Positions 19,253 to 29,241 are shown, counted from the first letter of the stretch. The stretch: DNA of 64,000 bases from Erysipelotrichaceae bacterium (GCA_029101345.1 JAQXQU010000017.1:1-64000); one strand, 5' to 3'. A program made the numbers and translations. Notes: generated by a model from the sequence alone, not told the origin.

Positions 19253-20436
19253 ATGATCTTTAGGATATAGAATTTCAGATATTCGCTCTCAATAATCTCC
19301 CTTGAGCGTGGATGGTCCTTCGATTGATAGGTGATGGAGACAATTTCAAAACTGACATTTGCCGCCAGAGCTGCTTCGCTTAACATCTTTTTGAATAATT
19401 CATCTTCCAGATATCTTGAACATGAACAGCTGATAAGATATGAACCTTTATCCAAAAGCTTCATAGCTCTTTTATTGATGTCCTTATAGCCATTATAGGC
19501 TTTGTTTACATCCTTGCGAGCCTTGGCAAAGGCAGGTGGATCAAGGATGATGATATCGAATTCACCTTTTTGGCATCGATCAAGATATTCAAAGACATCA
19601 GCCACCACGAAGTCAATATCAAGCTTGTTAAGCCTTGCGTTTTCCTTGGCTTTATTGATGGCAACAGGTGAGAGATCAACGCAGACAACTTTGCTGGCAC
19701 CACCGAATTTGCCGTTGAGGCCAAAACCGCCAGTGTGGCAGAAACAATCAAGGATCCTTTGTCCTTTGGCCATTCCTCTAAGGAGCAGGCGATTGTCTTT
19801 CTGATCAAGGAAGTAACCGGTTTTTTGTCCATTTTCAACATCGACATTCAGATAAATGCCATTTTCATTGATGATGGTTTTGGTCTTGTTTCCTAGGTAA
19901 GGTTTCTTATAAAGGGGAAGCCCTTCCTTCTTTCGAATGTTGATGTCATTTCTTTCATAGATAGTGGTGATTTCCTGTTTATCATCATTGAGAATTTCCA
20001 GAATCATCTGATAGATGACATCCTTGGTCTTTTCCATTCCAAAACTTGAAATCTGGCTGACAAGAATATCATTGTAGCGATCAATGACTAGACCCGGCAG
20101 ACCATCGGCTTCACCAAAGACCAAGCGGCAGTTATTGAAGTTTTCTTTCATCATTTCCTTACGCTTACTGCAGGATTTTTCAAGAAGCTGATAAAAGAAT
20201 TCATTATCAATATTGATGTCATTGTCTTTTGCCAGGATTTTGACGGTAATATGGCTCAATAGTGAAACAAAGCCTGTACCTAGGTATTCATTGGCATTGG
20301 TGATGATGTTGACGACCTCTCCATTTTCAAGACCGTCGGGCAGTTTATGGATGTTGTTGGCATACATCCACATCTGGCCTTTTCTCAGATATTCGGCACC
20401 CTGGTCAGTGATTGTGATTTGCTTGGCATTTTTCAT
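19249..20436 (-). CDS. Class I rRNA (cytosine-C5) methyltransferase, RlmI-like
   Basis: N-terminal PUA-like region; RILDCFCHTGGFGLNG; DIIILDPPAFAK; LISCSCSRYL. Confidence 0.93.
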   Translation of the reverse strand: MKNAKQITITDQGAEYLRKGQMWMYANNIHKLPDGLENGEVVNIITNANEYLGTGFVSLLSHITVKILAKDNDINIDNEFFYQLLEKSCSKRKEMMKENFNNCRLVFGEADGLPGLVIDRYNDILVSQISSFGMEKTKDVIYQMILEILNDDKQEITTIYERNDINIRKKEGLPLYKKPYLGNKTKTIINENGIYLNVDVENGQKTGYFLDQKDNRLLLRGMAKGQRILDCFCHTGGFGLNGKFGGASKVVCVDLSPVAINKAKENARLNKLDIDFVVADVFEYLDRCQKGEFDIIILDPPAFAKARKDVNKAYNGYKDINKRAMKLLDKGSYLISCSCSRYLEDELFKKMLSEAALAANVSFEIVSITYQSKDHPRSREIIESEYLKFYILKII

Positions 20437-20478
20437 GCTTTGATTATATCAAAAGCATCTATGATAAAATAATATATT

Positions 20479-21333
20479 ATGAAACAAAAAGTTGGACTGG
20501 TAATGGAAGGCGGAGCTATGCGGGGACTCTTTACAGCTGGAGTTCTGGATGCCTTTATGAATCACGGCATAGAATTTGCTGGGGCAATAGGGGTCTCGGC
20601 TGGTGCTGTTTTTGGACAGAATGTCAAATCAAGGCAGGTAGGCAGAATCCTGCGCTACAATTTAAGATTTTGCCAGGATGAGCGTTATTGTTCTATCAAA
20701 TCGCTTTTGGAAACCGGTGATCTATATAATGTTGATTTCTGCTATCATCGCATTCCGGAAGAGCTTGATCCCTTTGATGCCAAGACCTTTGATGAGAATC
20801 CGATGGAGTTCTATGTTGTCACTACCAATTGTGAAACCGGAGAACCTTATTATAAGAATCTGACTAGGCTTTATGCCGACAATGTTGATTGGTTCCGGGC
20901 TTCAGCTTCAATGCCAATGGCCGCAAGACCGGTCAGAATAGGTGATTACCACTATCTTGATGGGGGAATCTCTGATTCCATACCTTTAAGGAAAATGGAA
21001 GAACTGGGCTATGAAAGAAATGTTGTCATTGAAACAAGGCCCGCAAATTATATCAAGAGAAACAACCCTTTGACTTTGGCTATCATGGCCTCTGTTCCCT
21101 ATCCCAAGATCAGAAAAGCCCTGGCTCTAAGGCCAAAGAAATATCAGGAACAGCAGGAATATGTTATCAAAGCAAATAATGAAGGCAGGGCATTAGTCAT
21201 CAGACCTGATGCTGATCTGCCGGTTTCCTATCTTAACAATAAGCCGAAAGATATCCAGAAGACCTATGATTTAGGTTATGAACAAGGACTTAAGCATTTG
21301 GAAGAAGTCAAAAGATTTATTGCAGGAGAATGA
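20479..21333 (+). CDS. Patatin-like phospholipase
   Basis: GLVMEGGAMRGLFTAGVLDAF; GVSAGA; YHYLDGGISDSIP. Confidence 0.94.
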   Translation: MKQKVGLVMEGGAMRGLFTAGVLDAFMNHGIEFAGAIGVSAGAVFGQNVKSRQVGRILRYNLRFCQDERYCSIKSLLETGDLYNVDFCYHRIPEELDPFDAKTFDENPMEFYVVTTNCETGEPYYKNLTRLYADNVDWFRASASMPMAARPVRIGDYHYLDGGISDSIPLRKMEELGYERNVVIETRPANYIKRNNPLTLAIMASVPYPKIRKALALRPKKYQEQQEYVIKANNEGRALVIRPDADLPVSYLNNKPKDIQKTYDLGYEQGLKHLEEVKRFIAGE

Positions 21334-22793
21334 TCATGGAATTTGTGTCTACAAGAAATCACAAACTGAAAACAACAGCTGCTAAGGCAATCATTGAGGG
21401 ACTCGCTCAGGATGGTGGCTTATATGTGCCAACATCATTGCCACTGCTTGCGATAAACGAATTAGTCGGCCTTGATTATCATGATCTGGCTTTGGCAATA
21501 CTGTCTAGCCTCTTTGATGATTTCAACAAGGAAGAGCTTTCTGTTGCCTTGGATAAGGCTTATGGATTATTCGATACCAGGGAAGTAGTGCCACTTAGTA
21601 CTATCGGTGATAGATATCTTCTGGAGCTTTATCATGGTCCAACCAGTGCTTTCAAGGATGTAGCCCTGACATTATTGCCGCATCTATTGAAGATGGCTTA
21701 TAAGCAAAGCGGTTGTGACAAGAAGATCTACATCCTCACTGCCACTTCTGGTGACACCGGCAAGGCTGCCCTTGAAGGTTTCAAGGATGTTGAAAACACA
21801 TATATTACGGTCTTTTATCCTCATGAAGGAGTATCGGAAATCCAATATCGCCAGATGGCAACAACTGCAGGAAACAATACTCAGGTCATTGCAGCAAGAG
21901 GCAACTTTGATGATTGCCAGCGACTAGTCAAAAAGGCCTATAATCATAAGACATTCAGAAAATATGATAAGGTACAGCTATCATCTGCCAATTCCATCAA
22001 TATCGGCCGCCTGTTCCCACAGATTGTCTATTACTTCTCATCCTATCTCCAACTTGTCAAAGATGGAAGAATCAAGATGGGCACTAAGGTCTCATTTGTG
22101 GTGCCAACTGGCAACTTCGGCAATATCCTAGCGGGCTATCTGGCCAAGAAGATGGGACTGCCTGTTCTTCATCTCATCTGTGCATCCAATGATAATGATG
22201 TCTTGACGGAATTCCTGGATACAGGTGTATATAATGCCTGCCGTCCTTTCTATCTGACTACTTCGCCATCCATGGATATTCTGATTTCAAGCAATCTTGA
22301 AAGGCTGCTGTATTTTGCCAGTGGCGATAGTGAAATGGTCAAAGGCCTGATGGATGACCTAAGCCAAAATGGCCGCTATCAGATAAGTGAAGAGCTGTTA
22401 AAGAAGATCCAGTCTGAATTCAGGGGCTATTGTATCAAGCAGGATGAAGTTGCAAGACTGATCAAGGAAGCCTTTGAAAATGATGGCCGTCTGATTGACC
22501 CTCATACTGCAGTTGCCTATGGGGCAGCCAAGAAATACGAAGAGGAAGTGCCAGTTATCATTCTTTCGACAGCGTCACCTTATAAGTTTGCCAATAATGT
22601 CTATGCTTGCATAAAGGAAAGAGCTGCTGATGAATATGAAGCTATGGAACTATTGGCTAAAACAAGCGGTATGCCGATTCCTAAGAACCTTTCGTCATTA
22701 AAGGAAATGCCGATTCGCCATCAGGAAGTCATTGATATTGAGGATGGCCTGAAAACCATTGAAAGAAAGCTGCAGGAACTAAGCCATGATTAG
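21330..22793 (+). CDS. thrC: Threonine synthase
   Basis: FVSTRNHKLKTTAAKAIIEGLAQDGGLYVP; LYHGPTSAFKDVAL; TATSGDTGKAAL. Confidence 0.97.
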   Translation: MIMEFVSTRNHKLKTTAAKAIIEGLAQDGGLYVPTSLPLLAINELVGLDYHDLALAILSSLFDDFNKEELSVALDKAYGLFDTREVVPLSTIGDRYLLELYHGPTSAFKDVALTLLPHLLKMAYKQSGCDKKIYILTATSGDTGKAALEGFKDVENTYITVFYPHEGVSEIQYRQMATTAGNNTQVIAARGNFDDCQRLVKKAYNHKTFRKYDKVQLSSANSINIGRLFPQIVYYFSSYLQLVKDGRIKMGTKVSFVVPTGNFGNILAGYLAKKMGLPVLHLICASNDNDVLTEFLDTGVYNACRPFYLTTSPSMDILISSNLERLLYFASGDSEMVKGLMDDLSQNGRYQISEELLKKIQSEFRGYCIKQDEVARLIKEAFENDGRLIDPHTAVAYGAAKKYEEEVPVIILSTASPYKFANNVYACIKERAADEYEAMELLAKTSGMPIPKNLSSLKEMPIRHQEVIDIEDGLKTIERKLQELSHD

Positions 22794-23655
22794 TTTCAAG
22801 GTTCCGGCAACGACCGCAAATTTAGGACCAGGCTTTGATACGATGGGTCTGGCTCTTGAACTTTTCAATGAATATCGAGTAGAAATCAGTGATGAACTCA
22901 TAATTGAAGGCTGTCCACAGGAATATGCCAATGAAAGCAATCTTTTCTATCAGGCTTATCGTCTTGGCTGCCAGCATATAGGCATTAATGACAAGATTCA
23001 TCTTGAAATGAAAGCCAATATCCCGATCAGCCGGGGGCTGGGATCAAGTTCAGCACTGATTATCGGTGGCTTATGTGCAGCGAGCTTCTTACATGATCAT
23101 AGGCTAAGTGATGAAGATATCATCAGATTGGCTTGTAGGATGGAGGGTCATCCGGACAATGCTGTTCCTGCCTTTCTTGGCGGCCTGACAGCCTGTGTCA
23201 TGAATGATGACTATCCTTTGATTATCCGAAAGAATCCGCATGATGATTATGTCTTTACGGTATTCATTCCTGATTTTGAAGTCAAAACAGCTGATGCCCG
23301 CAAGATTCTTCCAAAGGAAATCAGTCTGGCAGATGCAGTCTATTCATCATCAAGGGCAATCATGATGCTGGAAGCACTTGAAAATGGCAATGAGGAAATG
23401 CTAAGGGTCAGCGCAGATGACAAGCTGCATGAACCTTATCGCAGAAAACTGATCTTGGGCTTTGATGAATTAAAGCGGGAAGCAATCAGGAATGGCGCTA
23501 TTTCCTTTTTGATATCAGGTTCAGGTTCAACTTGTCTAGCCATTTCCAAGACTGATGAATTGCCTCAGAGAATGAAGAAATATCTTGATAATTTGAAGGT
23601 CAATTGGCAATGTTTTAATCTCAAGGCCTATAACAAGCAAGTTACAGCACTCTAA
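22786..23655 (+). CDS. thrB: Homoserine kinase
   Basis: VPATTANLGPGFDTMGLAL; PISRGLGSSSALIIGGL; GHPDNAVPAFLGG. Confidence 0.97.
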   Translation: MISFKVPATTANLGPGFDTMGLALELFNEYRVEISDELIIEGCPQEYANESNLFYQAYRLGCQHIGINDKIHLEMKANIPISRGLGSSSALIIGGLCAASFLHDHRLSDEDIIRLACRMEGHPDNAVPAFLGGLTACVMNDDYPLIIRKNPHDDYVFTVFIPDFEVKTADARKILPKEISLADAVYSSSRAIMMLEALENGNEEMLRVSADDKLHEPYRRKLILGFDELKREAIRNGAISFLISGSGSTCLAISKTDELPQRMKKYLDNLKVNWQCFNLKAYNKQVTAL

Positions 23656-23681
23656 ATGTACATTTGGAGTGCTTTTGCTTA
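23646..23681 (+). terminator. Rho-independent terminator after thrB
   Basis: AGCACTCtaaatgtacatttgGAGTGCTTTTGCTT. Confidence 0.75.
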
Positions 23682-23722
23682 TTGTCATATGCTAATATTA
23701 ATAATATAAAGGGGATTAGGCT

Positions 23723-24430
23723 TTGGAAGAGTACAAGATAATCGAAATCAAGGAGAGCATTTTTGAAGATAATAACAAAGATGCCGAATGCTTGCGGGAA
23801 GAATTGCTGAAAGATGGCACTTTTCTTATCAATCTGATGTCATCGCCAGGTGCAGGCAAGACAACTTTTCTTTTGTCAACCATTGAACTTCTGCAAGAGG
23901 AGTTCAGGATTGGCATTATGGAAGCAGATATTGACTCCGATGTTGATGCCAGGACAATCAGCGATAAGACAAATGCCAAGGTCATTCAGCTTCATACTGG
24001 TGGCATGTGCCATCTGGATGCCGATATGACAAGGCAAGGTCTGCATGAGCTTGATAGCAGGAATCTTGATCTGGTTGTTTTGGAAAATGTAGGCAATCTT
24101 GTCTGTCCAGCGGAGTTTGATACGGGAGCTAATCTTAAAGTGCTCATTCTATCGGTTCCAGAAGGTGATGACAAGCCCTATAAGTATCCTTTGGCCTTTG
24201 AAGTAGCAGATGTATTGATCATCAACAAGATTGACGTCAAGGAATACTTTGACTTTGATTTTGCTAGAGCAATAGCCGAAGCAAAAAGGCTAAACCCCAA
24301 TGTAAAAGTATTCCCGCTTAGTGGCAAAACCAAAGAGGGAATAAGGTCTTGGGCAGAATATCTTGCTCAATGCATAATGAAGTACAAGGAGAAACAAAGA
24401 GATTTATGCCAGGAATGTATCCGAAAGTAA
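23723..24430 (+). CDS. hypB: HypB-type nickel-insertion GTPase
   Basis: TTG start; MSSPGAGKTTFLLSTIELL; IMEADIDSDVDA; LHTGGMCHLDADM; ENVGNLVCPAEFDTG; NKIDV. Confidence 0.94.
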   Translation: MEEYKIIEIKESIFEDNNKDAECLREELLKDGTFLINLMSSPGAGKTTFLLSTIELLQEEFRIGIMEADIDSDVDARTISDKTNAKVIQLHTGGMCHLDADMTRQGLHELDSRNLDLVVLENVGNLVCPAEFDTGANLKVLILSVPEGDDKPYKYPLAFEVADVLIINKIDVKEYFDFDFARAIAEAKRLNPNVKVFPLSGKTKEGIRSWAEYLAQCIMKYKEKQRDLCQECIRK

Positions 24431-27282
24431 AACCTAGGATGATGGGAGACAAGAATCCTCGTAAGAAGATTATCGCCTTAGGTAAAAAGATCACCGATGT
24501 AGCTGTTCACAAATTGACAGGCATTACATCAAATGACCCAGAATACTGGGGTTTAGCAGAAATAATCACTGATGAAATGGCTGATGTCGCATTGGCGATG
24601 AAAATGAGAACCCCATACACTATCAATGAATTGATGTCCTTATGCCATAAGAAGGAAGAGGAGAAGGAATCATTCCAGAAGCTCCTGGATGAAATGTCAT
24701 ATATTGGCATTCTTGAATATGATTATGGCTATCATTATGACCATAATGGCAGAACTGCTCCTCAGTCTGAAAGAAGATATATTCTGCCAATGTTTGTTCC
24801 AGGCTCAGCTGAACTTTTCAATATGGAAGAGGATCCTGTAACTGGCATCAACAACCGAATTATTGATCATCCTGAAGTCTGTTCCTTCTTTGAAAGAATG
24901 ACTTTCATACCGCTTGATGGCATTACCCAGATGGTGCCACCTGGTGGTTCTGGCATTGGCATGCATGTCATCCCAGTTGAAAAAGCCATTGAAATGAACA
25001 ATGAAAGCATGGACATTGAACACCTTTCCTACTGGTTAAAGAAATATGAAGGACATATTGGCGTTGGCCAGTGCTCATGCCGTGCATCAAGAGCAGTCCT
25101 AGGTGAGGGTGTTGCGGATGACAAGGAATCATGGTGTATTGGTGTTGGTGATTTTGCCGACTATTGCCGTGAAACTGGCAAGGGCCATGACATTACTGTT
25201 GAAGAAGCTTTGGCAATCCTCAAGAGAGCTGAAGATAATGGCTTTGTTCACCAGATTACCAATATTGATGGTGAAAACAAGATCTTTGGCATTTGTAACT
25301 GCAATGTCAATATCTGTAATGCCCTAAGAACTTCCCAGCTTTTCAATACTCCTAATATGTCTGCTTCCGCTTATACTGCAGAAGTAACACCAGAGAACTG
25401 TGTGGCTTGTGGTGGCTGTGTTGAACACTGTCCAGCCGGAGCTGTCAAATTAGGTCAGAAACTCTGTACAAAGAATGGTCCAGTTGTTTATCCACGCCAT
25501 GAACTTCCTGACAATGTGAAGTGGGGCAAGGACAAATATGACGAGGATTATCGTGATAACAATCGTATCAACTGCTATACAACCGGTACTGCGCCATGTA
25601 AGACAGCTTGTCCTGCCCATGTCGCTGTTCAGGGCTATCTCAAGATGGCTAAGGAAGGCAGATATCGTGATGCCTTGGCTTTGATCAAGAAGGAAAATCC
25701 ATTCCCAGCTATCTGTGGCCGTGTTTGTAACAAGCGTTGTGAAGATGCATGCACTAGAGGAACAATTGACAAGGCTGTCTCAATTGATGCGGTCAAGAAG
25801 TTTGTTGCCGATCTTGATCTCAATTCTGAAACCAGATATGTCCCAGAAGTCGTTATGGCTGTATCTCCTGCAAGACTTCATCCAATTGACCACTGGTCAC
25901 AGAAGATTGCCATCATTGGTGCTGGTCCTGCCGGCATGTCCTGTGCATATTATCTTGCTACAATTGGCTATAAGCCAACAGTCTTTGAAAAGCATGAAAA
26001 GCCAGGTGGCATGATGGTATATGGCATTCCATCCTACAAGCTTGAAAAGGATGTTGTTGAAGCGGAAATCGATGTCTTAAGAGAATTGGGCGTTGAATTC
26101 AGATGCGGTGTTGAAGTTGGCAAGGATGTCACTCTTGATGATCTGCGCAAGGAAGGCTTTGAAGCATTCTACTTGGCTATTGGCTGTTCAGCTGGCCGTC
26201 GTCCAAATGTACCAAATGATGATGCAGAAGGAACATATACAGCTATTGAATATCTAGCTGAAGCAAATACCGGCAAGAAGCGCTTTGAAGGAAAGGTAGT
26301 TGTTGTCGGTGGTGGCAATGTCGCTGTCGATGCTGCTAGAGTATCCAAGAGAAGTGGCGCAAGCGAAGTGACAATGCTTTGTCTTGAAAATGAAGAGGAA
26401 ATGCCAGCCTCCAAGCAGGAACAGAGGGAATCCAAGGAAGATGGTGTCAAGATCATGAATTCCTGGGGTCCAAAGGAAGTGCTGGTTGAAGATGGCAAAG
26501 TCAAGGGCATTGTCTTCAAGAAGTGCCTGGCAGTCAAGAATGCTGAAGGAAGATTTGCACCAACTTATGATGAAAATGAGACTATCACTATTGAATGTGA
26601 TCGTGTCATCTTCGCTGTTGGCCAGGCTACAGTCTGGGGTGACCTTTTGAAAAATGAAAAGGTTGAATTCCAGGGACCAAGAATTGTCGCTGATCCTCTG
26701 ACATATCAGACTGGTCAGCCAGATATCTTTGTGGGTGGTGACTTATATACTGGTCCGAAGTTTGTCATTGATGCAATCGCAGCTGGCCATCAGGCTGCTG
26801 AATCACTCCATCGCTTTGTTCATCCAAATGCTTCCATGACTATTGGCCGCAATAGAAGACAATATATTGAACTTGATAAGAACAATATTGAAGTTGGTGG
26901 CTATGATACAGCTGATCGTCAGGAAAGCGCAGTCAATGAAGCGATTGACAAGATGGGCTTTGAAGATAACAGTCTGAACTTGACAGAAGAACAGGTCAAG
27001 ATTGAAACCAATCGTTGCTTAAGCTGTGGTGCTTCTGTTGTTGACCCTAACAAGTGCATCGGCTGTGGTGTTTGTACAACCAAGTGTGAATTTGATGCTA
27101 TCCATCTCTACCGTACTCATCCAGAACGTTCGCAGATGGTTGTAGCTGAAGACAAATTCAAATATATCATTCCTTATCAGCTCAAGAGAATGGGTCGCAT
27201 TCTGACAGGCTATAGGAGCAAGGAAGAAAAGGAACACGAGAAGAAATATCAGGAATTCTTGCAAAAGAATGGTACCAGATAA
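24406..27282 (+). CDS. Multi-cluster 4Fe-4S / GltD-like FAD/NAD(P)-dependent oxidoreductase
   Basis: CVACGGCVEHCP and CIGCGVCTTKC ferredoxin motifs; APCKTACPAHVAVQGYLKMA..ICGRVCNKRCEDACTRG; IAIIGAGPAGMSCAYYLA; VVVGGGNVAVDAAR; start trimmed from 24349 to MPGMYPKVKP. Confidence 0.92.
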   Translation: MPGMYPKVKPRMMGDKNPRKKIIALGKKITDVAVHKLTGITSNDPEYWGLAEIITDEMADVALAMKMRTPYTINELMSLCHKKEEEKESFQKLLDEMSYIGILEYDYGYHYDHNGRTAPQSERRYILPMFVPGSAELFNMEEDPVTGINNRIIDHPEVCSFFERMTFIPLDGITQMVPPGGSGIGMHVIPVEKAIEMNNESMDIEHLSYWLKKYEGHIGVGQCSCRASRAVLGEGVADDKESWCIGVGDFADYCRETGKGHDITVEEALAILKRAEDNGFVHQITNIDGENKIFGICNCNVNICNALRTSQLFNTPNMSASAYTAEVTPENCVACGGCVEHCPAGAVKLGQKLCTKNGPVVYPRHELPDNVKWGKDKYDEDYRDNNRINCYTTGTAPCKTACPAHVAVQGYLKMAKEGRYRDALALIKKENPFPAICGRVCNKRCEDACTRGTIDKAVSIDAVKKFVADLDLNSETRYVPEVVMAVSPARLHPIDHWSQKIAIIGAGPAGMSCAYYLATIGYKPTVFEKHEKPGGMMVYGIPSYKLEKDVVEAEIDVLRELGVEFRCGVEVGKDVTLDDLRKEGFEAFYLAIGCSAGRRPNVPNDDAEGTYTAIEYLAEANTGKKRFEGKVVVVGGGNVAVDAARVSKRSGASEVTMLCLENEEEMPASKQEQRESKEDGVKIMNSWGPKEVLVEDGKVKGIVFKKCLAVKNAEGRFAPTYDENETITIECDRVIFAVGQATVWGDLLKNEKVEFQGPRIVADPLTYQTGQPDIFVGGDLYTGPKFVIDAIAAGHQAAESLHRFVHPNASMTIGRNRRQYIELDKNNIEVGGYDTADRQESAVNEAIDKMGFEDNSLNLTEEQVKIETNRCLSCGASVVDPNKCIGCGVCTTKCEFDAIHLYRTHPERSQMVVAEDKFKYIIPYQLKRMGRILTGYRSKEEKEHEKKYQEFLQKNGTR

Positions 27283-27626
27283 TGCATGAGCTCGGAGTTG
27301 TCTTTTCGGTTATTGATAATGTCAAAAGAGTTGCCAAGGAGAATGAGGCTAATCATATCAATCGGGTGACTTTGCAGATTGGCGAAGTATCAACAGTCAT
27401 TCCCAAGTATCTTGAAGATGTCTGGAAATGGGCAATTACCAAGCATGAGATGCTGACCGATTGTGAGCTTGTCATCAAAAGAATACCGGCTGTATCCTAT
27501 TGCACCAATTGCTCTCAGGAATTTCGCACAGTTTCTAATGGCAAGATCTGTCCATATTGTGGAAGCGATCAGACCTATCTTAAGCAAGGCAATGAATTTA
27601 TCATCAAGGATATTCAAACATTCTGA
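27282..27626 (+). CDS. hypA: HypA-type nickel metallochaperone
   Basis: N-terminal MHELG (Ni-binding His2) and CTNC..CPYC zinc site; start overlaps upstream stop (TAATG). Confidence 0.93.
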   Translation: MHELGVVFSVIDNVKRVAKENEANHINRVTLQIGEVSTVIPKYLEDVWKWAITKHEMLTDCELVIKRIPAVSYCTNCSQEFRTVSNGKICPYCGSDQTYLKQGNEFIIKDIQTF

Positions 27627-27630
27627 TAAT

Positions 27631-27661
27631 AAGATCCAGGGTTGAACCCTGGATCTTTTTT
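27631..27661 (+). terminator. Rho-independent terminator after hypA
   Basis: AAGATCCAGGGttgaaCCCTGGATCTTTTTT. Confidence 0.92.
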
Positions 27662-27871
27662 AGTCTTCTGCTTGCGATATTTGTGAAATATATTAAAATT
27701 AAATAGTTCAAAGAAAACGCAGGCTAAAGGGAGTGGAACAATTGTCCATATCCCAATTTGGACTGCATTATTCTATTCTTCGATGTATTGCATCCAACTG
27801 GAGCGAAAGCAAGAGAAAAACAATAATTCGAAGAAAATGATCAAGGACTTTTTGATGGAAAGGAGAAGGTC

Positions 27872-28642
27872 ATGTTACTGACGGTGGATATTGGCAACAC
27901 CAGCATTGGTTTTGGTGTCTTTGATAAGGAAGAGCTCATTGATGATTTCGCTTTGTCTTCAGGCATCCAAAGGACTGCTGATGAATATGGCATGTTACTG
28001 ATTGACATGCTGGAGCGGTCTTCAATGCCAATCAGGATGATTGATGGTGCCATTATCTGCAGCGTCGTACCTAGTCTTACTTCACCTGTGGTTTCATCAA
28101 TTCGCAAGTACCTGAAGCTTGAACCTATGATTCTCTCTCCTGGTGCAAAGACCGGTGTTTCTGTCCGCTATGACAATCCCAAGGAAATCGGCACTGACCG
28201 CATAGCGTTGGCTGCTGGTGGTCTGAATATCTATGGCAGTGGTCTTCTGATCATTGACTTTGATACAGCAACAACCTATGAATATATCGATGAAAAAGGG
28301 ACATATCGCGGTGGATGCATTGCCCCAGGACTCAAGATTTCCATTGATGCCTTATCAGAGAATGCTTCCAAGCTGCCAGCAGTAGAACTAAAGCCCATGC
28401 AATCGGTGATTACATCCGATACTGTTTCTGCTATGCAAGCTGGCATCTACTTCAGCTTTATTGGCAGTGTAGAATATCTGATTGATCGCTTCAGGAAGGA
28501 AATAGGCAAGAGCATTAAGGTCATTGCGACTGGACGTCTTGGCAAAGCTATTGCCAAAAGCACAGAAAAGATTGATATCTATGATGAAAAGCTCATCTAT
28601 CGGGGTCTAAGGATCATTTATGAAAAGAATAAAGGCAAATAG
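27872..28642 (+). CDS. coaX: Type III pantothenate kinase
   Basis: MLLTVDIGNTSIGFGVF; GTDRIALAAGG; LIIDFDTATTYEYID; RGGCIAPGLKIS. Confidence 0.96.
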   Translation: MLLTVDIGNTSIGFGVFDKEELIDDFALSSGIQRTADEYGMLLIDMLERSSMPIRMIDGAIICSVVPSLTSPVVSSIRKYLKLEPMILSPGAKTGVSVRYDNPKEIGTDRIALAAGGLNIYGSGLLIIDFDTATTYEYIDEKGTYRGGCIAPGLKISIDALSENASKLPAVELKPMQSVITSDTVSAMQAGIYFSFIGSVEYLIDRFRKEIGKSIKVIATGRLGKAIAKSTEKIDIYDEKLIYRGLRIIYEKNKGK

Positions 28643-28675
28643 CTTCTTTGAACTTCTGAAAAAGGGGTTTGGAAA

Positions 28676-29227
28676 ATGAGAAACGAACGAACAAAAAGAC
28701 TGGTGACAATCTCACTCTTTGTAGCGATTGTTGTTGTCCTTCAGACAGTAGCTACCTTCATTAATTTCGGTGGCTTTCCAATCACGCTTACTTTAGTGCC
28801 TATTATTGTAGCAGGCGCACTATTTGGTCCTGGTGTTGGAGCTTTGTGCGGTACTGCCTTTGGTGTTGTGGTAGCGGTCATGGTTATTACTGGTGCTGAT
28901 CCATCGGGTGCAGGCATGCTGGCACTTCATCCATTCATCACCTTGACTGCCTGTGTTCTAAAAGGCACTTTAGCAGGTCTTGTCTCGGCACTGGCTTATC
29001 ATGGTTTGAAGAACAGAAATCAGACACTAGCCATCTTTGTAGCAGCTGCTCTTGCACCTATTACCAATACAACTACTTTGTTTCTGGTGATCATCATCTG
29101 GTTTGGCGGTACATTCGCTGCTCTGCTTGGTGCTTTGATGTCAGTCAATTTCATCATTGAACTTGTCATCGATATTCTCTTGGCACCTGGACTATTAAGA
29201 GTCATCAACTCTTATGGCAAAAGATAA
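28676..29227 (+). CDS. ECF transporter S component (putative pantothenate-specific)
   Basis: Multi-TM S-component-like sequence directly after coaX; substrate from gene context. Confidence 0.85.
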   Translation: MRNERTKRLVTISLFVAIVVVLQTVATFINFGGFPITLTLVPIIVAGALFGPGVGALCGTAFGVVVAVMVITGADPSGAGMLALHPFITLTACVLKGTLAGLVSALAYHGLKNRNQTLAIFVAAALAPITNTTTLFLVIIIWFGGTFAALLGALMSVNFIIELVIDILLAPGLLRVINSYGKR

Positions 29228-29241
29228 GAAAGCAAAATGAT

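Noticed and set aside
26169-26537. Long antisense ORFs inside the 4Fe-4S oxidoreductase and other large genes
   Set aside because: Typical shadow ORFs opposite strongly recognisable proteins; low-complexity Ser/Leu-rich translations.
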